A stretch of DNA of 6,552 bases. Origin: Bacteroidota bacterium (GTDB lineage: Bacteria; Bacteroidota; Bacteroidia; Flavobacteriales; Flavobacteriaceae). Position 1 is the stretch's first letter. Each line of letters begins with the position of its first letter. The DNA is taken from the NCBI GenBank assembly GCA_022601215.1, contig JAHZIZ010000269.1:1-6552 (forward strand), in the 5' to 3' direction. This document shows, in pieces, positions 1-6,451 of the stretch. Position numbers and translations under genes: made by a program. The notes under the pieces are model-generated. The model made no database searches. It had not been told where the DNA came from and worked only from the letters and a program-made list of their open reading frames with translations.

Positions 1-665
1 TCTTCGGAATTTGCTGCCTCATCAGTCTTTCGGCCCAGGAAGTAAATCAGTATGATGCCGCTGGCGAACGTCACGGGGTTTGGAAAAAGAAATTTCCCGG
101 ATCTGAGCAGCTTCGATATGAAGGTGCTTTTGATCATGGTAAGGAAACTGGTGTTTTCAAATTTTACTGTCAGGAATGCGGAAAGCAACCTACTTCAATA
201 CGAACGTATAGTGGTAACGGTAAAGCTCAAGTTCAGTATTTTACGAAAACCGGAAAACTAGTTAGTGAAGGAAAAATGCAGGATAAGAATAGAATGGGAG
301 AATGGGTTTACTATCATAAAAAATCAAAAGAAGTGATGACCCGTGAATTTTATTCCGTAGGATTGTTGGATGGAGTGAAAACCACCTATTATCCTAATGG
401 TACCAAAACGGAGGAGATTACCTATCTAGCTGGGAGTAAAGAAGGCCCTAACTTATATTATTCTCCAGAGGGTGTGATATTGAAAAGACTTCTATATAGA
501 AACGACAAATTACAGGGAGAGGCTATTTATTATGATGCGCAAGGAAATGTAACAATTAAAGGCCAATACAAAAAAGGTAAGAAAGATGGTCTCTGGCAGT
601 ACTATAAAAACGGAAAATTAGAACTGGAAGAAACCTATCCCAAACCATTGAAAAAGAAAGGATAA
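1..665 (+). CDS. Secreted MORN-2 repeat protein, YwqK-like (5' end outside window)
   Basis: The frame is open from position 3 to the TAA at 663-665, giving 220 visible residues, so the gene starts upstream of the window. The first visible residues (FGICCLISLSAQ) look like the end of a signal peptide, with cleavage near A11/Q12, so the protein is probably exported. The rest consists of about six or seven degenerate repeats of roughly 20-25 residues of the MORN_2 type: a G-x-W/Y-x-x-Y/F core, then an N/E/Q-G turn and a beta strand. Examples are HGVW (24-27), TYYPNG, LYYSPEG, IYYDAQG and LWQYYKNGKL near the C-terminus. The tail is lysine-rich. Such proteins are often labelled 'YwqK family antitoxin', but no toxin gene is visible and the name does not fit a secreted protein. 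The molecular role is unknown. The ATG at 276 lies inside a repeat and is not the start. Confidence 0.85.
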   Translation, partial: FGICCLISLSAQEVNQYDAAGERHGVWKKKFPGSEQLRYEGAFDHGKETGVFKFYCQECGKQPTSIRTYSGNGKAQVQYFTKTGKLVSEGKMQDKNRMGEWVYYHKKSKEVMTREFYSVGLLDGVKTTYYPNGTKTEEITYLAGSKEGPNLYYSPEGVILKRLLYRNDKLQGEAIYYDAQGNVTIKGQYKKGKKDGLWQYYKNGKLELEETYPKPLKKKG

Positions 666-688
666 ATAAATACCATAAAAAGTATCTG

Positions 689-734
689 AATCCCAAGTTT
701 CAATGTCACCATTGGAATTTGGGATTTCTATTTT
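689..734 (+). terminator. Rho-independent terminator after the MORN-2 gene
   Basis: Bases 689-705 pair with 710-726 to form a 17-bp stem around a four-base loop (TCAC, 706-709). A T-rich stretch (TCTATTTT, 727-734) follows. Two of the pairs are G-U, at positions that would become A-C mismatches in a minus-strand transcript, so the hairpin is built for + strand RNA. It separates the upstream gene from mnmA. Confidence 0.8.
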
Positions 735-743
735 GTAATTTTA
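712..743 (+). promoter_or_regulatory. Candidate Bacteroidetes-type promoter for mnmA
   Basis: TAATTTTA at 736-743 matches seven of the eight positions of the Bacteroidetes -7 consensus TAnnTTTG (N positions counted as matches). A TTG at 712-714 sits 21 bases upstream, within the usual range for the -33 element. Transcription would start close to position 750, just before the ATG at 751, giving a leaderless or nearly leaderless message. The -33 element lies inside the right arm of the upstream terminator. This is a motif match only. Confidence 0.4.
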
Positions 744-750
744 CAGACAA

Positions 751-1944
751 ATGAAACAGAAAAGAGTTGTTGTTGGATTGAGTGGAGGTGTAGACTCCAG
801 TGTGGCGGCGTACTTGCTTAAGGAGCAGGGTTACGAGGTGATTGGCCTGTTTATGAAGAATTGGCACGATGATTCCGTGACTATTTCGGACGAATGCCCA
901 TGGCTAGACGATAGTAATGATGCTATGTTAGTCGCTGAGAAATTAAATATTCCATTTCAAACGGTAGATTTGAGTGAACAGTATAAAGAGCGCATTGTGG
1001 ATTATATGTTCAAGGAGTATGAAATGGGACGTACACCTAATCCAGATGTATTATGTAATAGAGAAATCAAATTTGATGTCTTTATGAAAATTGCTTTAGA
1101 TCTGGGAGCCGACTATGTAGCAACGGGACATTATTGCAGAAAAGGGGTGATTGAGAAAGATGGAAATCAGATCTATCAATTGCTTTCTGGAAAGGACCCT
1201 AATAAGGATCAGTCTTATTTTTTATGTCAGTTGTCTCAAGAACAATTGGCTAAGACTATATTTCCCATCGGTGAAATTTTAAAGCCAGATGTGCGTAAGA
1301 TTGCTGCCGAACAGAATCTCATTACTGCCGAAAAACGCGATTCTCAAGGGCTCTGTTTTATAGGAAAAGTACGTTTACCAGAATTTCTTCAACAGCAATT
1401 GGCTGCCAAAGAAGGCCTCATTGTTGAAGTGCCAACTGGCTATGAAGGCTACGAAAAGAAAGAACCAACGTTCAGTTCAAAATTAGAAGAGTTGGAGTTT
1501 CTCTCCGAGAAATACGCTTATAATTCTGAAGATGGAAAGGTAGTAGGTAAGCATCAAGGGGCACATTTTTTCACCAAAGGACAGCGTAAAGGATTAGGAG
1601 TGGGAGGTACCAAAGAACCGCTATTTATTATTGACACAGACGTTTCAGAAAATATAGTGTACACTGGTCAAGGAAAAGAACATCCAGGCTTGTATAGAAG
1701 AGGTTTATTCGTTAAAAATGAAGAAATGCATTGGGTTAGAGAGGACTTGAAACTACAAGTTGATGAGGAGTTAACCGTCAAGGCGCGAATTCGATATAGA
1801 CAAGCACTAGAAAAGGCGGTACTGCATCAAACGGTATCTGGACTTTATGTTATATTTGAACAGCCACAGTCTGCCATTGCCGAAGGACAATTTGTTGCCT
1901 GGTACGATGGTGAAGAGCTCTTAGGAAGTGGCGTTATCTCTTAA
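751..1944 (+). CDS. mnmA: tRNA-specific 2-thiouridylase MnmA
   Basis: This cytoplasmic enzyme activates C2 of uridine 34 with ATP and inserts sulfur, giving s2U34 in tRNA-Lys, tRNA-Glu and tRNA-Gln. The 397-residue protein carries all family hallmarks. These are the N-terminal PP-loop SGGVDSS (11-17), LFMKNW (33-38), and the nucleophile loop with C102 in [16 protein letters not shown]. They continue with the ATGHY segment (124-128), NKDQSYFL (151-158), the second catalytic cysteine C202 in SQGLCFIG, and the [10 protein letters not shown] segment (277-286) that opens the C-terminal beta-barrel region. It is longer than E. coli MnmA (about 368 residues), mainly because of roughly 32 extra residues between about 229 and 260. 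The ATG start puts the PP-loop at its usual distance from the N-terminus. No Shine-Dalgarno sequence is seen. The next gene begins nine bases after the stop, suggesting cotranscription. Confidence 0.97.
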   Translation: MKQKRVVVGLSGGVDSSVAAYLLKEQGYEVIGLFMKNWHDDSVTISDECPWLDDSNDAMLVAEKLNIPFQTVDLSEQYKERIVDYMFKEYEMGRTPNPDVLCNREIKFDVFMKIALDLGADYVATGHYCRKGVIEKDGNQIYQLLSGKDPNKDQSYFLCQLSQEQLAKTIFPIGEILKPDVRKIAAEQNLITAEKRDSQGLCFIGKVRLPEFLQQQLAAKEGLIVEVPTGYEGYEKKEPTFSSKLEELEFLSEKYAYNSEDGKVVGKHQGAHFFTKGQRKGLGVGGTKEPLFIIDTDVSENIVYTGQGKEHPGLYRRGLFVKNEEMHWVREDLKLQVDEELTVKARIRYRQALEKAVLHQTVSGLYVIFEQPQSAIAEGQFVAWYDGEELLGSGVIS

Positions 1945-1953
1945 AACGATCTT

Positions 1954-2901
1954 TTGGAAAATAAAATCACCCAATTATTTAAAATAGAATATCCACTTAT
2001 CCAAGCAGGAATGATTTGGAATAGCGGATGGAAATTAGCAAGCGCCGTTAGTAATGCTGGCGGATTAGGGATTATAGGAGCGGGATCTATGTATCCTGAC
2101 GTGCTTAGAGAACACATTCAGAAGTGTAAAAAGGCAACCAATAAGCCTTTTGGTGTTAACGTACCTATGCTCTATCCCAACCTTCAAGAGATTATTGAAA
2201 TCATTATTGATGAAGGGGTGAAGATTGTTTTTACTTCAGCGGGAAATCCAAAAACCTATACGGCTCATTTAAAAGAACAGGGAATCACAGTAGTTCATGT
2301 GGTGAGTAGTGTAAAGTTTGCACTAAAGGCACAGGATGCTGGCGTGGACGCCGTGGTCGCCGAGGGATTTGAAGCAGGAGGTCATAACGGCCGTGATGAA
2401 ACTACAACATTCACCTTGATACCTATGGTAAAAGAGCAAATTAGTATTCCGCTCATTGCTGCTGGTGGAATTGCAACCGGTAGCGGTATGTTAGCTGCTA
2501 TGGTCTTAGGAGCCGATGGGGTGCAAGTAGGAAGTCGTTTCGTAGCTTCTGAAGAAAGTAGTGCCCATCAAGCTTTCAAACAAGTAGTAGTAGATACTAA
2601 GGAAGGGGATACAGAACTTACTTTAAAAGAACTGGCACCGGTTCGTTTAATTAAGAATAAGTTTTATCAAGACGTTAAAGAGTTATACAAGACAGGGCCA
2701 ACTCCTGAGGAGTTAAAAGAACTTTTGGGTCGTGCCCGTGCTAAACGAGGTATGTTCGAAGGGGATCTTGTTGAAGGCGAGTTAGAAATTGGTCAGATAG
2801 CTGGACTTATTCATGATATTAAGCCTGCGGGGCTAATTGTACAAGAAATGATGGATGAGTTTATAGCTGCAAAACAAAAAGTGCAATCCTATACATTTTA
2901 A
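1954..2901 (+). CDS. FMN-dependent nitronate monooxygenase / FabK-like enoyl-ACP reductase family protein (TTG start)
   Basis: This 315-residue TIM-barrel flavoprotein belongs to the 2-nitropropane dioxygenase/FabK superfamily. Visible motifs are YPLIQAGM near residue 13, AGGLGIIGAG (35-44), KPFGVNVP (64-71), and the EGFEAGGH loop ending in H144, the position of the catalytic histidine in FabK and NMOs. The phosphate-binding IAAGGIATG (168-176) and ADGVQVGSRF (187-196) follow. The N-terminal half aligns by eye with Streptococcus FabK (ITxLxKIxYPxxQxGM, DEGVKxVxTxAGNPxxY), so an enoyl-ACP reductase role is as possible as nitronate oxidation. The sequence alone does not decide. The start is TTG: the first in-frame ATG is codon 20 and would remove the conserved first strand. 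It follows mnmA in the same frame after nine bases, probably as one operon, and is closed by a terminator. Confidence 0.9.
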   Translation: MENKITQLFKIEYPLIQAGMIWNSGWKLASAVSNAGGLGIIGAGSMYPDVLREHIQKCKKATNKPFGVNVPMLYPNLQEIIEIIIDEGVKIVFTSAGNPKTYTAHLKEQGITVVHVVSSVKFALKAQDAGVDAVVAEGFEAGGHNGRDETTTFTLIPMVKEQISIPLIAAGGIATGSGMLAAMVLGADGVQVGSRFVASEESSAHQAFKQVVVDTKEGDTELTLKELAPVRLIKNKFYQDVKELYKTGPTPEELKELLGRARAKRGMFEGDLVEGELEIGQIAGLIHDIKPAGLIVQEMMDEFIAAKQKVQSYTF

Positions 2902-2935
2902 GAGCGCTTAATAGACCCTCAGGACTTATTTATAG

Positions 2936-2974
2936 TTCGCTTTAACGAAATCGTTTTTGTTAAAGTGGATTTTT
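2936..2974 (+). terminator. Rho-independent terminator of the mnmA operon
   Basis: Bases 2936-2950 pair with 2955-2969 as a 15-bp stem including G-U pairs, with a TCGT loop at 2951-2954, followed immediately by five T (2970-2974). The G-U pairs and T run fit termination of + strand transcripts only. It lies 34 bases after the oxidoreductase stop codon. Confidence 0.7.
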
Positions 2975-3018
2975 ATATAATTATTCCTATTTTCACGCCG
3001 TAACACTAACTAACTAAG

Positions 3019-3189
3019 GTGGATAACCTAATTTTTATTTTCGCGATTGTTTTTGCATTGCTAGTAATTCACGCTATTATATCTATAGATAAAATTAAAA
3101 GGGCTAGGGAAGTAGGCAAGAAACTTTATAAGCGTAATCGCTATTATGCCCTCATCGCGAAGGTCTTTGTTAAAAATTTACCTAAGTAA
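3019..3189 (+). CDS. Possible small single-pass membrane protein, 56 residues, GTG start
   Basis: I do not recognise this protein. The frame from GTG 3019 to TAA 3187-3189 encodes 56 residues. A strongly hydrophobic segment (about residues 4-23, containing FIFAIVFALLVIHAII) is followed by a basic tail with many K and R residues (from DKIKRARE to the end). That layout suggests one transmembrane helix with a cytoplasmic, positively charged C-terminus. An in-frame stop at 3007-3009 means GTG 3019 is the only plausible start near the beginning, and there is no ATG. AAGG overlaps the start codon; no clear Shine-Dalgarno sequence or promoter is seen. The frame lies downstream of a terminator, so it would need its own promoter. 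It ends four bases before the convergent lipoprotein gene. The coherent helix-plus-basic-tail composition favours a real gene, but it could be chance or a remnant. Confidence 0.45.
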   Translation: MDNLIFIFAIVFALLVIHAIISIDKIKRAREVGKKLYKRNRYYALIAKVFVKNLPK

Positions 3190-3193
3190 TTTG

Positions 3194-4321
3194 TTATTTC
3201 TTACTATGCTCATAGAGATATAGTTCTCTTCCTAATTGTGCTAAGAATGGAATCCCAATATCATCATATTCGTAAACGTTGTCATTGAAAATACCATTTT
3301 TATTAACTAGAATTGTAGCGGATAGAAAAAACTGTATGTTTTCATCTTCATCCACAATAAATGCGGTGTCGGTCAACGTTCCATAAGCGTACCCTACCTT
3401 GTTGTAAATTTTAATAGATGCAGGAATACGTTCTTTACTGTCGCCGTATATAAAAAACTTGCCATAGCTGTCGTAGTATTCTTTTTCTGAATAGCCGTTG
3501 TTCCTTGGGAGTTTATACATTTGTTCTTTTAAGAAGTCCATGTGTTCTTCTGATAGTAGGAATCGTTCTTTATTCGTAAAACTTTCAGGATAGAAAATAC
3601 GCTTCATCAGCTCATGCTGAGCTTGTAATGGAAAGTAATTTTTTTCTGAAAAGTCCATAGGTTGTTTTACGAGCGAATCATTTCGAAGAAATCCCTTTCC
3701 CTTTAATTGCTTTTTTAATGACAGCTTTTTGATGCCAGTATCCCAAATTACAGATTGCCGAAGGGTATCTCCTTCGGTTACTAAAAAATTAATAGAATGA
3801 CGAATACTGTCATTGGCGTTACTCGTTGACAATCGATGCGAAATTCTTACAGGAGAAATCCCTTTTTGCATTAATTCATTGTTGATAGTATCTCTACCCA
3901 ATAACTCATACAATCTATTATAAGCTTCGTTGTCGCTTACAGCGAAGATTTGACGAACATCATCTTTAATAGTATGTTTTAATGAATCCCGTTTTGTAGT
4001 GTAATTTGTATTACTATTAAACGTGCGACGGGTATCTGCCATCTCTAACGCCAAAACGGCCGCAGGTAGTTTTACAGTACTAGCCGGGTAGAAATATGTG
4101 TCAGCATCAACCCTAAAGGTGTGATCTTTAAAAACTGAGTTGCCGAAGCTGTCTTTTTCAATTTCAGTATAGATAATTTGGACTTCATAATACGAAGGAT
4201 CATGCGATACCTGCATAATCGCCGGATGTCCGCTCATCATCACTTGTTCTATTGGGTCTAAATTTAAGGGTGTTCCGCAACTCAAGCAGACCAAAAAGAA
4301 AGCAACGGCTAAAATTTTCAT
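3194..4321 (-). CDS. Class A beta-lactamase-like serine hydrolase, putative lipoprotein
   Basis: From ATG 4321 the product is 375 residues. Residues 1-15 (MKILAVAFFLVCLSC) form a short lipoprotein-type signal with acylatable C15. No acidic run follows the cysteine, so surface export is not suggested. The catalytic motifs of the penicillin-binding/beta-lactamase fold are present: S81-T-V-K84 (SxxK), S129-D-N131 (SDN), and K308-V-G310 (the KTG-box equivalent). This fits the Beta-lactamase2 group of 'serine hydrolases'. I could not place the general-base glutamate of true class A enzymes. The SDN-to-KxG distance is about 178 residues, against about 104 in TEM-type enzymes, so a large insertion lies between them. 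Antibiotic hydrolysis should therefore not be assumed; a peptide or cell-wall substrate is equally possible. The ATG overlaps the stop of the upstream esterase (ATGA), which fixes this start over the longer frame from 4348 and implies translational coupling. Confidence 0.85.
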   Translation of the reverse strand: MKILAVAFFLVCLSCGTPLNLDPIEQVMMSGHPAIMQVSHDPSYYEVQIIYTEIEKDSFGNSVFKDHTFRVDADTYFYPASTVKLPAAVLALEMADTRRTFNSNTNYTTKRDSLKHTIKDDVRQIFAVSDNEAYNRLYELLGRDTINNELMQKGISPVRISHRLSTSNANDSIRHSINFLVTEGDTLRQSVIWDTGIKKLSLKKQLKGKGFLRNDSLVKQPMDFSEKNYFPLQAQHELMKRIFYPESFTNKERFLLSEEHMDFLKEQMYKLPRNNGYSEKEYYDSYGKFFIYGDSKERIPASIKIYNKVGYAYGTLTDTAFIVDEDENIQFFLSATILVNKNGIFNDNVYEYDDIGIPFLAQLGRELYLYEHSKK

Positions 4322-5103
4322 TCCATTTTTAAATTTGAGAACAACCAAGGGAGTAATTCAGGTTCAGCGAAGGCATTGTTCCAGCTATCGTGTTTTACAT
4401 TGGGATATAGATTTATTCGTACATCGGCGCCAATATATTGCAAGGCTTTCTCTATTCGAGAAGAATAAATTGGAGGTACAATTTGATCGTCTTTTCCGTG
4501 AAATATCCAAATAGGAGTCCTTTTTATTTTGGGGGCAATTTTTGGATTGGCACCTCCGCAAATAGGAAAGGCAGCTGCAAAGGTTTTCGGGTTTCTGTGG
4601 AGCATTTCAAAAGTACCCATACCGCCCATAGAAAGACCACCAATATAAATACGTTGTTTGTCAATATTATAGTCTTGCTGAAGGTCTTTTAGCATGCCTT
4701 CTACTAGAGCAAGCTGTCCATTGGGTTCTACTTCGGAAGGAAAGTCAAAAACATTTTGTTCATATGCCCTGCTCACTATAGCATTATTCCAAGATAATTC
4801 CGATTTGCATTGCGGAAACACTACGATGGCCGGATATTTCTCTCTTACTTCTTTATCCAAAAATAAATCAGCTCCATGCGTTAACTGCAGTTCGTTATCC
4901 TGACCCCGTTCTCCAGAGCCATGTAAGAATAGAACTAAGGGATATTTTTTTTCTTTGTCAAAATTTTTAGGGAAAAGGATGCGATATGGCAACGTATCTT
5001 GGGCCATAACATACTGCTCTTTTTTGTATTCTTTTACATTTTGAGCATATAGCATAGGGGAAACTGCCATAAAAATGGCCAAAAGGAGGAGTTTAGTAGG
5101 CAT
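4318..5103 (-). CDS. Secreted alpha/beta-hydrolase (predicted esterase/peptidase)
   Basis: The product from ATG 5103 is 261 residues. Residues 1-21 (MPTKLLLLAIFMAVSPMLYA then Q) are a signal peptide with likely cleavage at YA/Q, so the enzyme is exported to the periplasm or beyond. The mature part is an alpha/beta-hydrolase of the prolyl-oligopeptidase/PHB-depolymerase-like group of predicted esterases. Motifs, in order, are FLHGSGERG (about 59-67, oxyanion-hole region), GLSMGGMG with nucleophile S158, HGKDDQIVP with the acid D206 (or D205), and KHDSW with H238. The triad is thus complete. Substrate is not predictable: ester, peptide or acylated carbohydrate are all possible. The longer frame from 5160 would place 19 extra residues before the signal peptide and is rejected. 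Its stop overlaps the start of the lipoprotein serine hydrolase by four bases, so the two are cotranscribed. lysA lies 139 bases upstream on the same strand. Confidence 0.88.
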   Translation of the reverse strand: MPTKLLLLAIFMAVSPMLYAQNVKEYKKEQYVMAQDTLPYRILFPKNFDKEKKYPLVLFLHGSGERGQDNELQLTHGADLFLDKEVREKYPAIVVFPQCKSELSWNNAIVSRAYEQNVFDFPSEVEPNGQLALVEGMLKDLQQDYNIDKQRIYIGGLSMGGMGTFEMLHRNPKTFAAAFPICGGANPKIAPKIKRTPIWIFHGKDDQIVPPIYSSRIEKALQYIGADVRINLYPNVKHDSWNNAFAEPELLPWLFSNLKME

Positions 5104-5122
5104 TGTTAGATTCTGTTTTTTG

Positions 5123-5130
5123 TAAAAATA
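5123..5130 (-). promoter_or_regulatory. Candidate -7 box for the esterase-lipoprotein pair
   Basis: On the minus strand this reads TATTTTTA followed by C, one mismatch from TAnnTTTG. It lies 19 bases before the ATG at 5103. No TTG is found at the expected -33 distance; the nearest is about 27 bases upstream. Weak, motif-only call. Confidence 0.2.
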
Positions 5131-5150
5131 ATAAAAAGAAGGTAATCTGC

Positions 5151-5212
5151 TAAAGCGCAAACGATAACTTCGACGAAGTGTATTTTTCGTAGGTTTCGAT
5201 TGCGCTCAAACA
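5151..5212. repeat. Imperfect inverted repeat downstream of lysA, possible REP-like element
   Basis: GCGCAAACG at 5155-5163 faces CGATTGCGC at 5197-5205, complementary with a single mismatch, and one further A-T pair lies outside. Between them is a nested palindrome, ACTTCGACGAAGT, at 5167-5179. The right arm plus flank (GTTTCGATTGCGCTCAAACAG) resembles, from memory, short intergenic repeats common in flavobacterial genomes. The element sits between the lysA stop and the esterase start. It could act as a weak terminator or an RNA-processing hairpin, but no T run follows it closely in the minus-strand transcript. Confidence 0.4.
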
Positions 5213-5242
5213 GATAATAAACTAATTGGAATGTGACTTGTA

Positions 5243-6451
5243 TTACAAAGTTACAACCACTTGGTGTTGCACGAGATCTTCAAAGGTTTCTCGTTTCCGT
5301 ATTAAGTGAGACTTCCCTTTATACCATAAAACTTCGGCGGGACGAAATCTGCTGTTGTAATTGCTAGCCATACTAAAACAGTAGGCGCCAGCATTGCTAA
5401 ATGCAAGAATATCTCCTTCAGTAATCTCAGGTATTCGTCGGTTATTAGCAAAAGTATCTGTTTCGCAAATATATCCAACAACACTGTAAAAGCGCTCTCT
5501 TCCATTGGGGTTAGACACGTTTTCTATCTCATGACTACTTCCATAAAGCATTGGGCGAATGAGATGATTAAAACCGCTATCAATCTGAGCAAAAACCGTT
5601 GAAGTAGTTTGTTTTACTACATTAACAGAGGCTAGAAACTTACCAGCTTCGCTAACCAGAAACTTCCCGGGCTCAAAGGCTAATGTTAATTCTCGACCGC
5701 ATTCCTTGCAAAACTCATTGAATCGCTTGCTAAGCTTTTCCCCCATTTCTTCGATATTTGTTTCAATATCGCCAATGGCATAGGGAACTTTAAAACCACT
5801 ACCAAAGTCAATAAATTCTAAATTATCAAACTGCTTTGCAGTTTCAAATAAAATTTCAGAAGCATATAGGAATACGTCAATATCTAAAATGTCACTTCCT
5901 GTATGCATGTGAATACCGTTGATACGCATACCTGTATTCTCTACAATTCGTTTAATATGTGGTAATTGATGAATTGATATTCCAAATTTACTATCAATAT
6001 GTCCAACGGAGATATTTGTATTACCTCCTGCCATTACATGTGGATTAATACGAATACAAACTGGAGTAGTAGGGTGTTTGGTGCCAAATTGCTCCAATAT
6101 AGATAGGTTGTCAATATTAATTTGAACCCCTAAGGAAGCGGCAACTTCAATTTCTTTCATGGAAACTCCGTTGGGCGTAAAAATGATCTGCTCAGATGGA
6201 ACACCCGCCTCCAATGCCAAACGAACTTCCTGTATAGAAACGGTATCCATTCCTGCCCCTAATGAGTGTAAATAGGACAGTATATTTATATTGGAAAGCG
6301 CTTTCACTGCATAATTAACCTTTACCTGTTTGACCTTTGCAAACGCTTTGGTTAGGCGTTTATATTGTGCTGCTATAGTTTCAGCGTTATACACATACAC
6401 AGGACTTCCGTACTCCTGTGCCACTGCTAATAGGTCTTGGTGTGTCATCAT
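5243..6451 (-). CDS. lysA: Diaminopimelate decarboxylase
   Basis: This cytoplasmic PLP enzyme catalyses the last step of lysine synthesis, decarboxylating meso-diaminopimelate to L-lysine. The 402-residue product has the fold-type III features of the family. An N-terminal TIM barrel carries PLP lysine K50 in VNYAVKALSN, HMHTGSD (181-187), and the glycine loop DFGSGF (215-220, where many homologues have D-x-GGG). FEPGK (259-263) corresponds to the EPGR phosphate-binding element. The C-terminal domain has GYICETD (326-332, with the active-site C329-E330) and NAGAYCFSMASNYN (353-366) with the substrate/PLP-contacting Y357, then RPAEVL. Length is normal. The start is one of two adjacent ATG codons (6451 or 6448); the first is used here. 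No Shine-Dalgarno sequence is visible. The next gene on the strand is 139 bases away, so lysA may be transcribed alone or read through into the hydrolase pair. Confidence 0.96.
   Translation of the reverse strand: MMTHQDLLAVAQEYGSPVYVYNAETIAAQYKRLTKAFAKVKQVKVNYAVKALSNINILSYLHSLGAGMDTVSIQEVRLALEAGVPSEQIIFTPNGVSMKEIEVAASLGVQINIDNLSILEQFGTKHPTTPVCIRINPHVMAGGNTNISVGHIDSKFGISIHQLPHIKRIVENTGMRINGIHMHTGSDILDIDVFLYASEILFETAKQFDNLEFIDFGSGFKVPYAIGDIETNIEEMGEKLSKRFNEFCKECGRELTLAFEPGKFLVSEAGKFLASVNVVKQTTSTVFAQIDSGFNHLIRPMLYGSSHEIENVSNPNGRERFYSVVGYICETDTFANNRRIPEITEGDILAFSNAGAYCFSMASNYNSRFRPAEVLWYKGKSHLIRKRETFEDLVQHQVVVTL

Noticed and set aside
52..261. ATG-started + strand reading frame of 69 codons
   Set aside because: It lies in another frame entirely within the MORN-2 repeat gene, and its product has no family features.
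2975..3018. Promoter search upstream of the small membrane reading frame (TATTTTCA at 2988-2995)
   Set aside because: The match to TAnnTTTG is poor and no TTG lies at a suitable distance, so no promoter is called.
4322..4348. Longer start for the serine hydrolase lipoprotein
   Set aside because: It would add nine residues before the lipoprotein signal and enlarge the overlap with the esterase; ATG 4321 gives a normal signal and an ATGA junction.
4438..4903. Two + strand reading frames (84 and 69 codons) opposite the esterase
   Set aside because: They are antisense shadows of a gene with a complete catalytic triad; composition is not protein-like and no promoter is seen.
5104..5160. Longer start for the esterase
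   Set aside because: The 19 added residues are aromatic and basic, precede a good signal peptide, and run over the candidate -7 box.
5302..5505. Minus-strand 67-codon reading frame inside lysA
   Set aside because: It is an out-of-frame shadow of the conserved C-terminal domain of LysA.
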